The notes under the pieces are model-generated. The model saw nothing but the letters and a program-made list of their open reading frames with translations, was not told the origin of the DNA and did no database searches. This document shows positions 44,621 to 52,271 of a stretch of 64,000 bases of DNA, in pieces; position 1 is the first letter of the stretch, and each line of letters opens with the position of its first letter. The position numbers and the translations under genes were made by a program. Source of the stretch: Motiliproteus sp965230735 (GTDB lineage Bacteria > Pseudomonadota > Gammaproteobacteria > Pseudomonadales > Balneatricaceae); contig NZ_OZ246016.1 of assembly GCF_965230735.1 (NCBI RefSeq), forward strand, positions 2,914,001 to 2,978,000, in the 5' to 3' direction.

Positions 44621-44712
44621 CTTTTTTTCGGCGCTCCGGAACGGTTGAGTTTTCGGAGCACGATGTCGAGAAAACCGACATTTATGATCAGCTCATTTGA
44701 GAGGACACCAAC

Positions 44713-45900
44713 TTGGACCTGCAACTTTCCGATCGGGTTAACAACATCAAGCCTTCCCCCACGCTGGCGGTTACCAACCGTGCCGCCGAACTGCGCGCAG
44801 CCGGCAAAGACATTATTGGCTTGGGCGCGGGCGAGCCCGATTTCGACACCCCGGATCACATTAAAAACGCAGCTATTGAAGCCCTCAACGAAGGCTTCAC
44901 CAAGTACACCGCCGTGGACGGCACCCCGGCGCTTAAGCACGCCATTATCAACAAGCTGAAGAACGACAACGGCCTGGAGTACCAGCCGACCCAGATTCTG
45001 GTTTCCTGCGGTGGTAAGCAGAGCTTCTTCAACCTGTCGCTGGCGCTGATCAACCCGGGCGACGAAGTGATCATCCCGGCCCCGTATTGGGTTTCCTACC
45101 CGGACATGGTCGCCGTTTCCGATGGTGTGCCGGTCATCGTTCGCACCTCCCAAGAGCAGCGTTTCAAGCTGACTCCGGAACAGCTGGAGATGGCGATCAC
45201 GCCGAAGACCAAGCTGGTGGTACTGAACAGCCCGTCCAACCCCACCGGTGTGGCCTACTCCCGTGCCGAGCTGGAAGCACTGGGTGAAGTGCTGAAGAAG
45301 CACCCCAACGTGCTGGTTGCCACCGATGACATGTACGAGCACATCCTCTGGAGCGACGAGCCGTTCTGCAACATTCTGATGGCCTGCCCGGAACTGTACG
45401 ACCGCACCATCGTGCTGAACGGCGTCTCCAAAGCCTACTCGATGACCGGCTGGCGGATCGGCTATGCGGCCGGACCGGAAACCCTGATCAAGGCGATGAA
45501 GAAGGTCCAGTCCCAGTCGACTTCTAACCCGACCTCGATCTCCCAGGTTGCCGCCCAGACTGCCCTGGAAGGTTCTCAGGATTGCGTCAAGGAGATGCTG
45601 GTTGCGTTCAAGCAGCGCCACGACTTCGTGGTCGAAGCCCTGAACGAGATCGACGGGGTCGATTGCATCCCGGCCGACGGCACCTTCTATGCGTTCCCGA
45701 GCTTCCAGCAGGTGATCGACTCCCGTCCGGAGTTCGAAGACGACATCGCCCTGGCCGAGTTCCTGTTGAACGAAGCCGGCGTTGCCCTGGTACCGGGTTC
45801 CGCCTTCGGTTCTCCCGGCCAGATGCGTCTGTCTTTCGCTACCAGCATGAAAGTACTGGAAGAAGCGATCAGCCGGATCAAGAAAGCCCTGCAGGGCTAA
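44713..45900 (+). CDS. aspC: Class I aspartate aminotransferase
   Basis: 395 aa starting at TTG 44713 with GAGAGGA eight bases upstream. Fold type I aminotransferase motifs: IIGLGAGEPDFDTPDHIK, FTKYTAVDGTPALK, SPSNPTGVAYS, and the PLP lysine K240 in NGVSKAYSMTGWRIGYAAGP. It transfers amino groups between aspartate or related amino acids and 2-oxoglutarate, cytoplasmic. The uvrB-divergent location matches the Pseudomonas aspC-type gene of subgroup I-beta/gamma. A terminator follows. Confidence 0.9.
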   Translation: MDLQLSDRVNNIKPSPTLAVTNRAAELRAAGKDIIGLGAGEPDFDTPDHIKNAAIEALNEGFTKYTAVDGTPALKHAIINKLKNDNGLEYQPTQILVSCGGKQSFFNLSLALINPGDEVIIPAPYWVSYPDMVAVSDGVPVIVRTSQEQRFKLTPEQLEMAITPKTKLVVLNSPSNPTGVAYSRAELEALGEVLKKHPNVLVATDDMYEHILWSDEPFCNILMACPELYDRTIVLNGVSKAYSMTGWRIGYAAGPETLIKAMKKVQSQSTSNPTSISQVAAQTALEGSQDCVKEMLVAFKQRHDFVVEALNEIDGVDCIPADGTFYAFPSFQQVIDSRPEFEDDIALAEFLLNEAGVALVPGSAFGSPGQMRLSFATSMKVLEEAISRIKKALQG

Positions 45901-45916
45901 TTCGATCCAGCCATAG

Positions 45917-45944
45917 AAAACCGGGCTCAGGCCCGGTTTTTTTT
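45917..45944 (+). terminator. Terminator of aspC
   Basis: AAAACCGGGC (45917-45926) pairs with GCCCGGTTTT (45931-45940) around TCAG, followed by four more T. Confidence 0.92.
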
Positions 45945-45974
45945 CGCGCCATTCCCCCACCAAGCAGGCTATCC

Positions 45975-46532
45975 ATGAACGACGAGATCAACTACCGCAA
46001 CAACCCGCTCCACGGCCTCGGACTGAAAGCCCTGGTCACCGAACTCGTTGATCACTATGGCTTTGAGATTCTCTATGCCTACCTCAATATCAACTGCTTC
46101 CGCACCAACCCCAGTGTCGCCTCCAGCGTTAAGTTCTTGAAGAAGACCGACTGGGCGCGGGAAAAGGTGGAAACCTTCTATCTGTACCAGTTCAAGAACC
46201 TGCCCAGAGCCAGCTCAACTCAGTTCAAGCTCCCGCCGAGAGAACGGATCATCCCCGATGGCCAACTACCGGGTGAACCGGCCGAATTGAGCCTGGAGGA
46301 CGCCGCCCATTTGAATCAAAAGAAGCGCGACAAGGCCGCCAGCTGGAACAAGAACGCGGGTTACCAGAGCCGTAAGAAGCCGCAACAACGGCGCCAGAGC
46401 CCCTTCAGTAAAAGTACCGAAGACAAACCCTCTGAGCACGCGAACGCATCTGAACCGAAGCCGAAGCCGAAAACCAAGCCCCAGAGCAGCGATCAGACTT
46501 TCAACCCCTGGTCCAGATGGGAAAAGAAATAA
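45975..46532 (+). CDS. VF530-family (DUF2132) DNA-binding protein with long basic tail
   Basis: 185 aa. The N-terminal ~70 residues (NNPLHGLGLKALVTELVDHYGFEILYAYLNINCFRTNPSVASSVKFLKKTDWAREKVETFYLYQF) are the VF530 domain. Most family members stop near there. Here about 115 residues of low-complexity sequence rich in K, P, Q, S and E follow (KKPQQRRQSPFSK, KPKPKTKPQSS), likely disordered and nucleic-acid-binding. It starts with the first ATG after the aspC terminator. Function of the family is only partly known. Confidence 0.85.
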   Translation: MNDEINYRNNPLHGLGLKALVTELVDHYGFEILYAYLNINCFRTNPSVASSVKFLKKTDWAREKVETFYLYQFKNLPRASSTQFKLPPRERIIPDGQLPGEPAELSLEDAAHLNQKKRDKAASWNKNAGYQSRKKPQQRRQSPFSKSTEDKPSEHANASEPKPKPKTKPQSSDQTFNPWSRWEKK

Positions 46533-46590
46533 CCGGAGGCTGTGACAGAGGCTGTGACAGAGGATCGCCCGATCGCCTCTCTAGATGCGC

Positions 46591-47292
46591 TCAGGTCGGT
46601 TGCGAATTCGATTTCTGCGGACTCATTGACGCCAATTCTTGTTCAAAGCGGTTGTAAAAATCCTGCTGAACTCGATGAGTCCGTGTCCAGCCATCCATCG
46701 ACACCGAAAAATCCAGCGCTGAGCGCATCTTTTCCAACAGTGACTGCCAACCCGCGGTTGACCACTCCTGCTCCGGGCTCAAGCCCGATGGTTTGGGAAG
46801 ATGAGTGCCCAGTTCGATACCGTTGGCGGTGGCCATATGGAATTGCAGCATCATCACATCGGCTTCGGAAAGATTCGCCGTAGCCTTTTCCCAGGCCTGA
46901 TGCACACCTGCCGGGGCATTCAGCGGCGGATAGGCCAGCGTCTTGGCTTTACCGATCTCCACCACACCGTCATTATTCAGATCCACCATACCGGTCTTGT
47001 CCGGCTGCGCTAATAGGTTGATCGCTCCCTCATCGCTCAGCGAGTCGATCCGGATCGGATCGGCCAAGCTGGTGGCCTGCTGCAGCAATTTTATTTGATC
47101 GGCTGAAAACCCCGCCAACACCTGCTTCGCGGTCTGGTCGGCACTCAGCTTCTGATTTGCCGATACCAGCAGGGCTTCAAACTGATCCACCTGCACCGCT
47201 GACAGGCCCCGTCTTTGCAGCAGGCTGACCGACTTCTGGCTCAAACCGGGTTGAGCAAGGTTTACCGTTGAGAACTGACTCGGGATCGACAT
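46591..47292 (-). CDS. Hypothetical protein with an EF-hand/dockerin-like calcium motif
   Basis: 233 aa from the ATG at 47292, chosen because GGAG lies six bases upstream; upstream ATGs lack a site. No signal peptide is visible. The N-terminal half is helical (LLQRRGLSAVQVDQFEALLVSANQKLSADQTAKQVLAGFSADQIKLLQQA). The centre has GMVDLNNDGVVEIGKA, a D-x-N-x-D-G calcium-binding-type loop. I do not recognise the family. It is divergent from the DUF2185 gene. Confidence 0.65.
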   Translation of the reverse strand: MSIPSQFSTVNLAQPGLSQKSVSLLQRRGLSAVQVDQFEALLVSANQKLSADQTAKQVLAGFSADQIKLLQQATSLADPIRIDSLSDEGAINLLAQPDKTGMVDLNNDGVVEIGKAKTLAYPPLNAPAGVHQAWEKATANLSEADVMMLQFHMATANGIELGTHLPKPSGLSPEQEWSTAGWQSLLEKMRSALDFSVSMDGWTRTHRVQQDFYNRFEQELASMSPQKSNSQPT

Positions 47293-47600
47293 CTGTAGCT
47301 CCATGCTAGAAGTTAACCGGTATTTCACAGCAAGTTTGAAGCCAAAACAGCCCCCCTTACTGGGAAAGCCCCGGTTTGACCGGCCGCGCCTATAACTCGA
47401 ATCATCAGAGCCTGAGTCAGCGCCCCTGAATGAATCGGGTACCGGCAACCCTTTGCCGTTCAACCGGATACCAGCCGGCCGAAATACGACTAACCACTAC
47501 CTTCACCCCATAGCACCTCATTCACTGCATCCGGTATTATTAGCCCACAGACAACCACCTCAACCGAACAGAACTTTCAACCAAGTAGAACTTCGCGATT
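47293..47600. other. Divergent intergenic region
   Basis: 308 bp between the EF-hand-like protein gene (minus) and the DUF2185 gene (plus). I found no gene and no convincing promoter pair; a CCGGT-CAAA-ACCGG-type hairpin lies around 47370-47384. Confidence 0.35.
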
Positions 47601-47981
47601 ATGACCGATTCAATCCTGACCGATGCCCCCAAGCCTTTTCTGGCACTGGTTTCCAAACTGCTGGTGGGGGAGAAGCCCTGCCCGGTCCGCTTTATGTACA
47701 AAACCGTTCCGGCCGATCTGCGCGATACCGGCTGGCGGATGTATTCCGGCTATGAGACCCCGGAAGAACTGGCCGACAAAAAGAACATGCAGCCCTACCC
47801 GGTTGAGACCCTGATCCAGATGGATCCGTCACTGGAAGAGCTTCTCAAAAGCAAGCCGGGTGCCGTCTGGGAGCGGATACCGGGTGAAGCCTGGCAGGAG
47901 GTTGAAGATTTCGATATCCCGGAAGAGGAGGATGTCGAAACCCGCACTGTTCAAAGCGTTGACGACTTCAAACCGAACTGA
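47601..47981 (+). CDS. DUF2185 (Imm33-like) domain protein
   Basis: 126 aa. The core PCPVRFMYKTVPADLRDTGWRMYSGYETPEELADKKNMQPYPVETLIQMDPSLEELLKSKPGAVWERI matches the DUF2185/Imm33 pattern (D-T/S-G-W-R followed by G-x-E). The tail is acidic. The domain occurs in polymorphic-toxin immunity proteins and in ordinary cytoplasmic proteins. No toxin gene is near, so an immunity role is not supported. It lies 12 bp before zapE and is probably co-transcribed with it. Confidence 0.75.
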   Translation: MTDSILTDAPKPFLALVSKLLVGEKPCPVRFMYKTVPADLRDTGWRMYSGYETPEELADKKNMQPYPVETLIQMDPSLEELLKSKPGAVWERIPGEAWQEVEDFDIPEEEDVETRTVQSVDDFKPN

Positions 47982-47993
47982 TCCTGCGCCATT

Positions 47994-49148
47994 ATGGGCG
48001 ATCTTCACGCCCGATATCGGGCTTTGAGCCGGCGACAACAGCTCGATGCCGACCCGGCTCAACTGGCCTGCCTGGAGCCGCTGCAGACGCTGATCGATCA
48101 TCTTCAGCAGCGCCCGCACCGGCTTAGTTTCAGGCGACGCCTCGCCCCATCAGTCCCTCCTCGAGGAATCTGGCTTTACGGCCCGGTCGGTCGCGGCAAG
48201 ACACTGTTGATGGATCTGTTCTGTCAACAACTGCCGGACAGCCACTTCCAACGCCTGCACTTCCATCACTTTATGCGCCGGGTCCATCAGCAACTGACTG
48301 CACTCTCCGGCCAGCCGGATCCCCTGGCCAGCATTGCCACACAGATCAGTGCCGACACCCGGGTACTCTGTTTCGACGAGTTCTTTGTTAATGATATCGG
48401 CGATGCGATGCTGCTGGGACGGCTGATGACACAGTTGTTTCAACGCGGCACGGTGCTGGTGGCCACCTCCAACCAGCATCCGGATCAGCTCTATGCTGAT
48501 GGACTGCAGCGACAGCGGTTTCTGCCGGCGATCGATGTGTTGAAGCAGCATTGCCGGATTCTCCACCTCGACGGTGGTCAGGATCATCGCCGCCGACAGC
48601 TCGACAACGCCGATCTATTCCTGCTCAATCCGGATCGATCACAGCTTCAGCAGCGCTTTGATGAATTGGCTGGTTCCCCCGTCGTGCAAGGAGTGCCATT
48701 GACGATCGAAGGCCGGGCAATCCCATGCGTCCAACATAACGAGCAGGCGGCCTGGTTCCGTTTCGATGCGCTCTGCGAGGGGCCGCGAAGCGCCAACGAC
48801 TATATGGCACTGGCCGAACGCTTCAAAATCATTCTGCTCAGCCATATCCCCGACCTGAGCGGCAGCACCGAAACCCACTGGGTGGTTCAGGGAACCGAGG
48901 ATAGACCGGCCAGTGCGACCAACCGTCGCCGCTTCCCCGGCACAAACGACGACCGAACCCGACGCTTTATCGCCCTGATCGACGAGCTCTACGATCGTGC
49001 GGTTTTACTGTTGGCGGCCGCCGACGTTGAAATTGATCAGCTGTACCCGGGCGGCATACTGATCGAACCGTTCGAGCGAACCCGCAGCCGTCTGATCGAG
49101 ATGCAAAGCGAAGCCTATCGGCGACGCTGTGTTGATCCTGACCGCTAA
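47994..49148 (+). CDS. zapE: AFG1-family ATPase ZapE
   Basis: 384 aa. Walker A is GPVGRGKT (63-70), Walker B is VLCFDEFFVNDIGDAML, and the family signature FHHFMRRVHQQL lies between. Near the end comes the conserved RFIALIDELYDRAVLLL. ZapE is a cell-division ATPase that acts on the Z-ring under stress in E. coli and is related to mitochondrial AFG1. Length is standard. It converges on the macro-domain gene with 9 bp between stops. Confidence 0.9.
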   Translation: MGDLHARYRALSRRQQLDADPAQLACLEPLQTLIDHLQQRPHRLSFRRRLAPSVPPRGIWLYGPVGRGKTLLMDLFCQQLPDSHFQRLHFHHFMRRVHQQLTALSGQPDPLASIATQISADTRVLCFDEFFVNDIGDAMLLGRLMTQLFQRGTVLVATSNQHPDQLYADGLQRQRFLPAIDVLKQHCRILHLDGGQDHRRRQLDNADLFLLNPDRSQLQQRFDELAGSPVVQGVPLTIEGRAIPCVQHNEQAAWFRFDALCEGPRSANDYMALAERFKIILLSHIPDLSGSTETHWVVQGTEDRPASATNRRRFPGTNDDRTRRFIALIDELYDRAVLLLAAADVEIDQLYPGGILIEPFERTRSRLIEMQSEAYRRRCVDPDR

Positions 49149-49157
49149 CGATCCGAG

Positions 49158-49658
49158 TCAGCTTTCGGCCAGGGCCTGCCGGTACAACTGGGCCAGCTCC
49201 TGACTAAAACAACAGAACAGCACCTGCTCCAACGTCACCGGTGCGGCACGTCGTACGGTGCTGACCGCAATGCGCACCGCCGGCGCCGGCGGATAACCGT
49301 ACACCCCGCAACTGATCGCCGGAAACGCCACCGAACGGAGTTGATGCTCGGCCGTCAGCGCCAAGGAATTTTGATAGCAACGCGCCAGCAATTCCGGCTC
49401 ACTCTGCTGACCGCCGTGCCAGATAGGCCCCACGGTATGAATGACATACCGAGCAGGCAGGCGATAGCCGGCGGTGATTTTGGCCTCACCGGTCGGGCAG
49501 CCGCCCAGGGTTCGGCATTCAGTCAAAAGCTCCGGCCCGGCCGCCTTATGAATCGCCCCGTCGACGCCGCCACCACCCAGCAAACTGTTGTTGGCCGCAT
49601 TGATGATCGCGTCAACGTCGAGAAGGGTGATATCCCCCTCAACCACCTCGATCTTCAT
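49158..49658 (-). CDS. ymdB: Macro-domain O-acetyl-ADP-ribose deacetylase (YmdB-like)
   Basis: 166 aa, a single macro domain. ADP-ribose-binding motifs are DAIINAANNSLLGGGGVDGAIHKAAG and PAISCGVYGYP, with the Asn and Asp used for deacetylation in YmdB present (NAAN, GVDGAI). It removes acetyl or ADP-ribosyl groups and in E. coli also modulates RNase III. Monocistronic. Confidence 0.9.
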   Translation of the reverse strand: MKIEVVEGDITLLDVDAIINAANNSLLGGGGVDGAIHKAAGPELLTECRTLGGCPTGEAKITAGYRLPARYVIHTVGPIWHGGQQSEPELLARCYQNSLALTAEHQLRSVAFPAISCGVYGYPPAPAVRIAVSTVRRAAPVTLEQVLFCCFSQELAQLYRQALAES

Positions 49659-49827
49659 CCCGTCCTCCCGCCGGACTCGGCTTGATTCCCGTTGATACGG
49701 GTAAGATTAGTCATCGATTGTGATAGCGCAATTGAAGCTAACGCGTTTGCGCAAAATCCCAACATAATTGGTCGTATTTCTGGACCTATATCAGGTTTTT
49801 AAGTTTCTTCGCAGTTGCGAAAATTGT

Positions 49828-50034
49828 TATGATGTGGCGCCGCCAAATTGGGCGCTTCGGCAACTGAGATGCCGGCCCGCGCCTAGCCAAACTGTCGGCC
49901 TACGATAACAACGCAGCAACCTCTGAACGTCGCCTGACGCACCGATGACACCGGATGCGAGTCATCGCCTGCGTCCTCGTTTTGGCTGTTCGGTAGTCGC
50001 TACCCTCTCACTCACAATGGTGTAGGAAGCAAGA
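49828..50034 (+). promoter_or_regulatory. Promoter and long leader of nhaB, possible riboswitch
   Basis: A -10-like TATGAT at 49828-49833 would start transcription near 49840, leaving a leader of about 195 nt with several GC-rich self-complementary runs (GGCGCCGCC...GGGCGCTTCGG, GCCGGCCCGCGCC). No gene fits. Sodium- or lithium-sensing riboswitches precede Na+/H+ antiporter genes in several bacteria, but I cannot match the consensus by eye. The -35 element is poor. 49659-49827 shows nothing else. Confidence 0.35.
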
Positions 50035-51546
50035 ATGAAAGGCACTTATTCTCAAGCTTTCGTGCGGAATTTCCTTGGAAATTCGCCGATGTGGTACAAG
50101 CAGGCGATTATCGCCTTCTTGGTTATCAACCCGATTCTGCTACTGGTCGTTGGTCCTGTTGCGACCGGCTGGATCCTGATCTTCGAATTTATTTTCACCC
50201 TGGCCATGGCACTCAAGTGCTACCCGCTGCAACCTGGCGGTCTACTGGCCATCGAGGCGCTGGTGATTGGGCTGACCAATCCGCACACCTTGCTGCATGA
50301 GGTCGAACAGAACCTGCCGGTTATCCTGCTGCTGATGTTTATGGTGGCCGGTATCTACTTCCTGAAAGGGATGCTGCTGTACGTTTTCACCAAGATCCTG
50401 CTGAATGTCCGTGACAAGATCAAACTGTCGCTGCTGTTCTCCTTTATGGGTGCGGTCCTGTCGGCTTTCCTCGACGCTCTGACCGTAACCGCGGTTCTGA
50501 TCAGTGCCGGTGTGGGCTTCTACGCGGTTTACCACAAAGTCGCCTCCCACGGCCATGACCACGACAAGAACCACAAGCACGACCACTCCACCGATGATCA
50601 CCTGCACGACGATCACCGCAAGGAGCTGGATGACTTCCGTGCCTTCCTGCGCAGCCTGCTGATGCACGGTGCCGTCGGTACCGCGCTGGGCGGTGTAGCA
50701 ACCCTGGTGGGCGAGCCGCAAAACCTGTTGATCGGCGCCAAGATGGGCTGGAACTTTGTCGACTTCTTCGTCAAGGTCGCGCCGATCTCCATTCCGGTAC
50801 TGATCTGCGGCCTGCTCACCGTGGTCGTTGTCGAGAAGAAGAAACTGTTCGGCTACGGCGCTCAGATTCCGGAGAACGTGTTCAATATCCTGAAGCACTT
50901 CGATGAACAACAGGAAGCCAAGCTGACCAAGCGTGACCGGGCTCAGCTCTATGTCCAGTTCTTCTGTGCTGCGGTACTGGTGATCGGCCTGGCCTTCCAC
51001 CTGGCCGAAGTCGGCTTTATCGGTCTGGCGGTTATCATCCTGGCCACCAGCTTTAACGGTGTTACCGAAGAGCACCAGATCGGCAAGGCGTTCGAAGAGG
51101 CCCTGCCCTTCACCGCGCTGCTGGTGGTGTTCTTCGCCGTGGTCTCGGTGATCCACGACCAGCACCTGTTCCAGCCGATCATCGAATCGGTTCTGGCGAT
51201 GGACCTGGGCGTCCAGCCGGCGATGTTCTTTATCGCCAACGGCATCCTGTCGGCGATCAGTGACAACGTGTTCGTTGCCACTGTTTATATCAACGAAGTC
51301 GCCGCCGCCCACGCTGCCGGCTCTATTACCCGGGAACACTTCGAATCGCTGGCCATTGCGATCAACACCGGTACCAACCTGCCGTCGGTTGCAACCCCGA
51401 ACGGTCAGGCTGCGTTCCTGTTCCTGCTGACCTCGGCGATCGCCCCGCTGGTACGTCTGTCCTACATGCGGATGGTCGTGATGGCGCTGCCTTACACCAT
51501 CGTGCTGAGCGTCGTCGGTCTGCTGGCTGTCATGGCCTTCGTCTAA
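50035..51546 (+). CDS. nhaB: Na+/H+ antiporter NhaB
   Basis: 503 aa, close to E. coli NhaB over the full length: FLGNSPMWYK near the start, VGFYAVYHKVAS, FLRSLLMHGAVGTALGGVATLVGEPQNLLIG, SDNVFVATVYINE and INTGTNLPSVATPNGQAAFLFLLTSAIAPLVRLSYMRM. It exports Na+ in exchange for H+ across the inner membrane. Unusual is a histidine-rich cytoplasmic loop (residues 172-194) with nine His alternating with Asp and Lys; the corresponding E. coli loop is acidic but not His-rich. A GTAGGAAG-type ribosome site precedes the ATG. Confidence 0.95.
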   Translation: MKGTYSQAFVRNFLGNSPMWYKQAIIAFLVINPILLLVVGPVATGWILIFEFIFTLAMALKCYPLQPGGLLAIEALVIGLTNPHTLLHEVEQNLPVILLLMFMVAGIYFLKGMLLYVFTKILLNVRDKIKLSLLFSFMGAVLSAFLDALTVTAVLISAGVGFYAVYHKVASHGHDHDKNHKHDHSTDDHLHDDHRKELDDFRAFLRSLLMHGAVGTALGGVATLVGEPQNLLIGAKMGWNFVDFFVKVAPISIPVLICGLLTVVVVEKKKLFGYGAQIPENVFNILKHFDEQQEAKLTKRDRAQLYVQFFCAAVLVIGLAFHLAEVGFIGLAVIILATSFNGVTEEHQIGKAFEEALPFTALLVVFFAVVSVIHDQHLFQPIIESVLAMDLGVQPAMFFIANGILSAISDNVFVATVYINEVAAAHAAGSITREHFESLAIAINTGTNLPSVATPNGQAAFLFLLTSAIAPLVRLSYMRMVVMALPYTIVLSVVGLLAVMAFV

Positions 51547-51587
51547 CGGGTCAACAGCAGGCCAAGCCGGCCTGCAGCAGACTCACC

Positions 51588-51612
51588 AAGCCCCGCCATG
51601 CGGGGCTTTTTT
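51588..51612 (+). terminator. Terminator of nhaB
   Basis: AAGCCCCG (51588-51595) pairs with CGGGGCTT (51601-51608), followed by T to 51612. Confidence 0.9.
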
Positions 51613-51671
51613 GTGTCATCGAGCAACCCCTACCCCTGTTGATCGGCGCAGGCTCGGCAAACGGCGAACAT

Positions 51672-51697
51672 AAAAAAGCCCGCGTTCAGCGGGCTTT
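51672..51697 (-). terminator. Terminator of the topA-DUF6586 unit
   Basis: AAAGCCCGC (51675-51683) pairs with GCGGGCTTT (51689-51697). Six A at 51672-51677 form the minus-strand U tract. Confidence 0.88.
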
Positions 51698-51724
51698 GGG
51701 AAATCGTCGATCAAATGCTGTGGG

Positions 51725-52249
51725 TTACCACTCCTTCAGGCTTTCGCGCTGGCGATCGATCAGTTCCCGCAGGCTGTTGAGCCAGCTTTCCAACTGCTCG
51801 ATCACCTCGCCATCCTTGGAATGGTCCGGATTGACCTGAACCACCTGAATCTCCGACAGGCTGGCATGGTCGGACTGGTTGGCCTGCTCCCGATCCTGCG
51901 CCACCCAGCAGGCCCGGTAAGCCTTCAGGGTTTGCGACAGCCAGCTGTCACGTCCGGCCAGCTCGGTCAGCTCTTTCGCCTCCGGCGCTTCCATACCGTT
52001 ATGCTCCAGCTGCTCGAGCAGCTCGTCACGGGTGGAGATCTTCAGCGGGTCGAGGCGGTAAACTTCAGCGATCTCGCGCAGGTAAGCGCTGTAGGCCGAC
52101 ACCAGATGGAACAGAATCGACTCCTCGTAGGATTCGATCTGCGCGTGTTTATTCCAGCCGGTCGACTCGGCCGCCTGCTTCAACTGGTCCAGATGCACCT
52201 TGGCAAACAGCAGCTTCTGATTGGTGCGCGCGATGTAGATATTGGACAT
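51725..52249 (-). CDS. DUF6586-family protein
   Basis: 174 aa from the ATG at 52249, with AGGAGT five bases upstream. Helical throughout (KLLFAKVHLDQLKQA, SILFHLVSAYSAYLREIAEVYRLD), it ends with a charged segment (SWLNSLRELIDRQRESLKEW). The location right after topA on the same strand (23-bp gap) is as in Pseudomonas, where the homologue has no assigned function. Cytoplasmic. Confidence 0.8.
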   Translation of the reverse strand: MSNIYIARTNQKLLFAKVHLDQLKQAAESTGWNKHAQIESYEESILFHLVSAYSAYLREIAEVYRLDPLKISTRDELLEQLEHNGMEAPEAKELTELAGRDSWLSQTLKAYRACWVAQDREQANQSDHASLSEIQVVQVNPDHSKDGEVIEQLESWLNSLRELIDRQRESLKEW

Positions 52250-52271
52250 GGTGGACTCCTGCCGTCCTGGC

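Noticed and set aside
44581..45963. The uvrB frame stays open about 460 codons upstream, suggesting a giant fusion protein
   Set aside because: It runs antisense through aspC, which has full family motifs. UvrB homology begins at the ATG at 44580, where a promoter with a -10 box also lies.
47601..47981. Immunity gene of a toxin system, from the Imm33-like domain
   Set aside because: No toxin or secretion gene is nearby and it is followed within 12 bp by zapE, so an ordinary cytoplasmic role is more likely.
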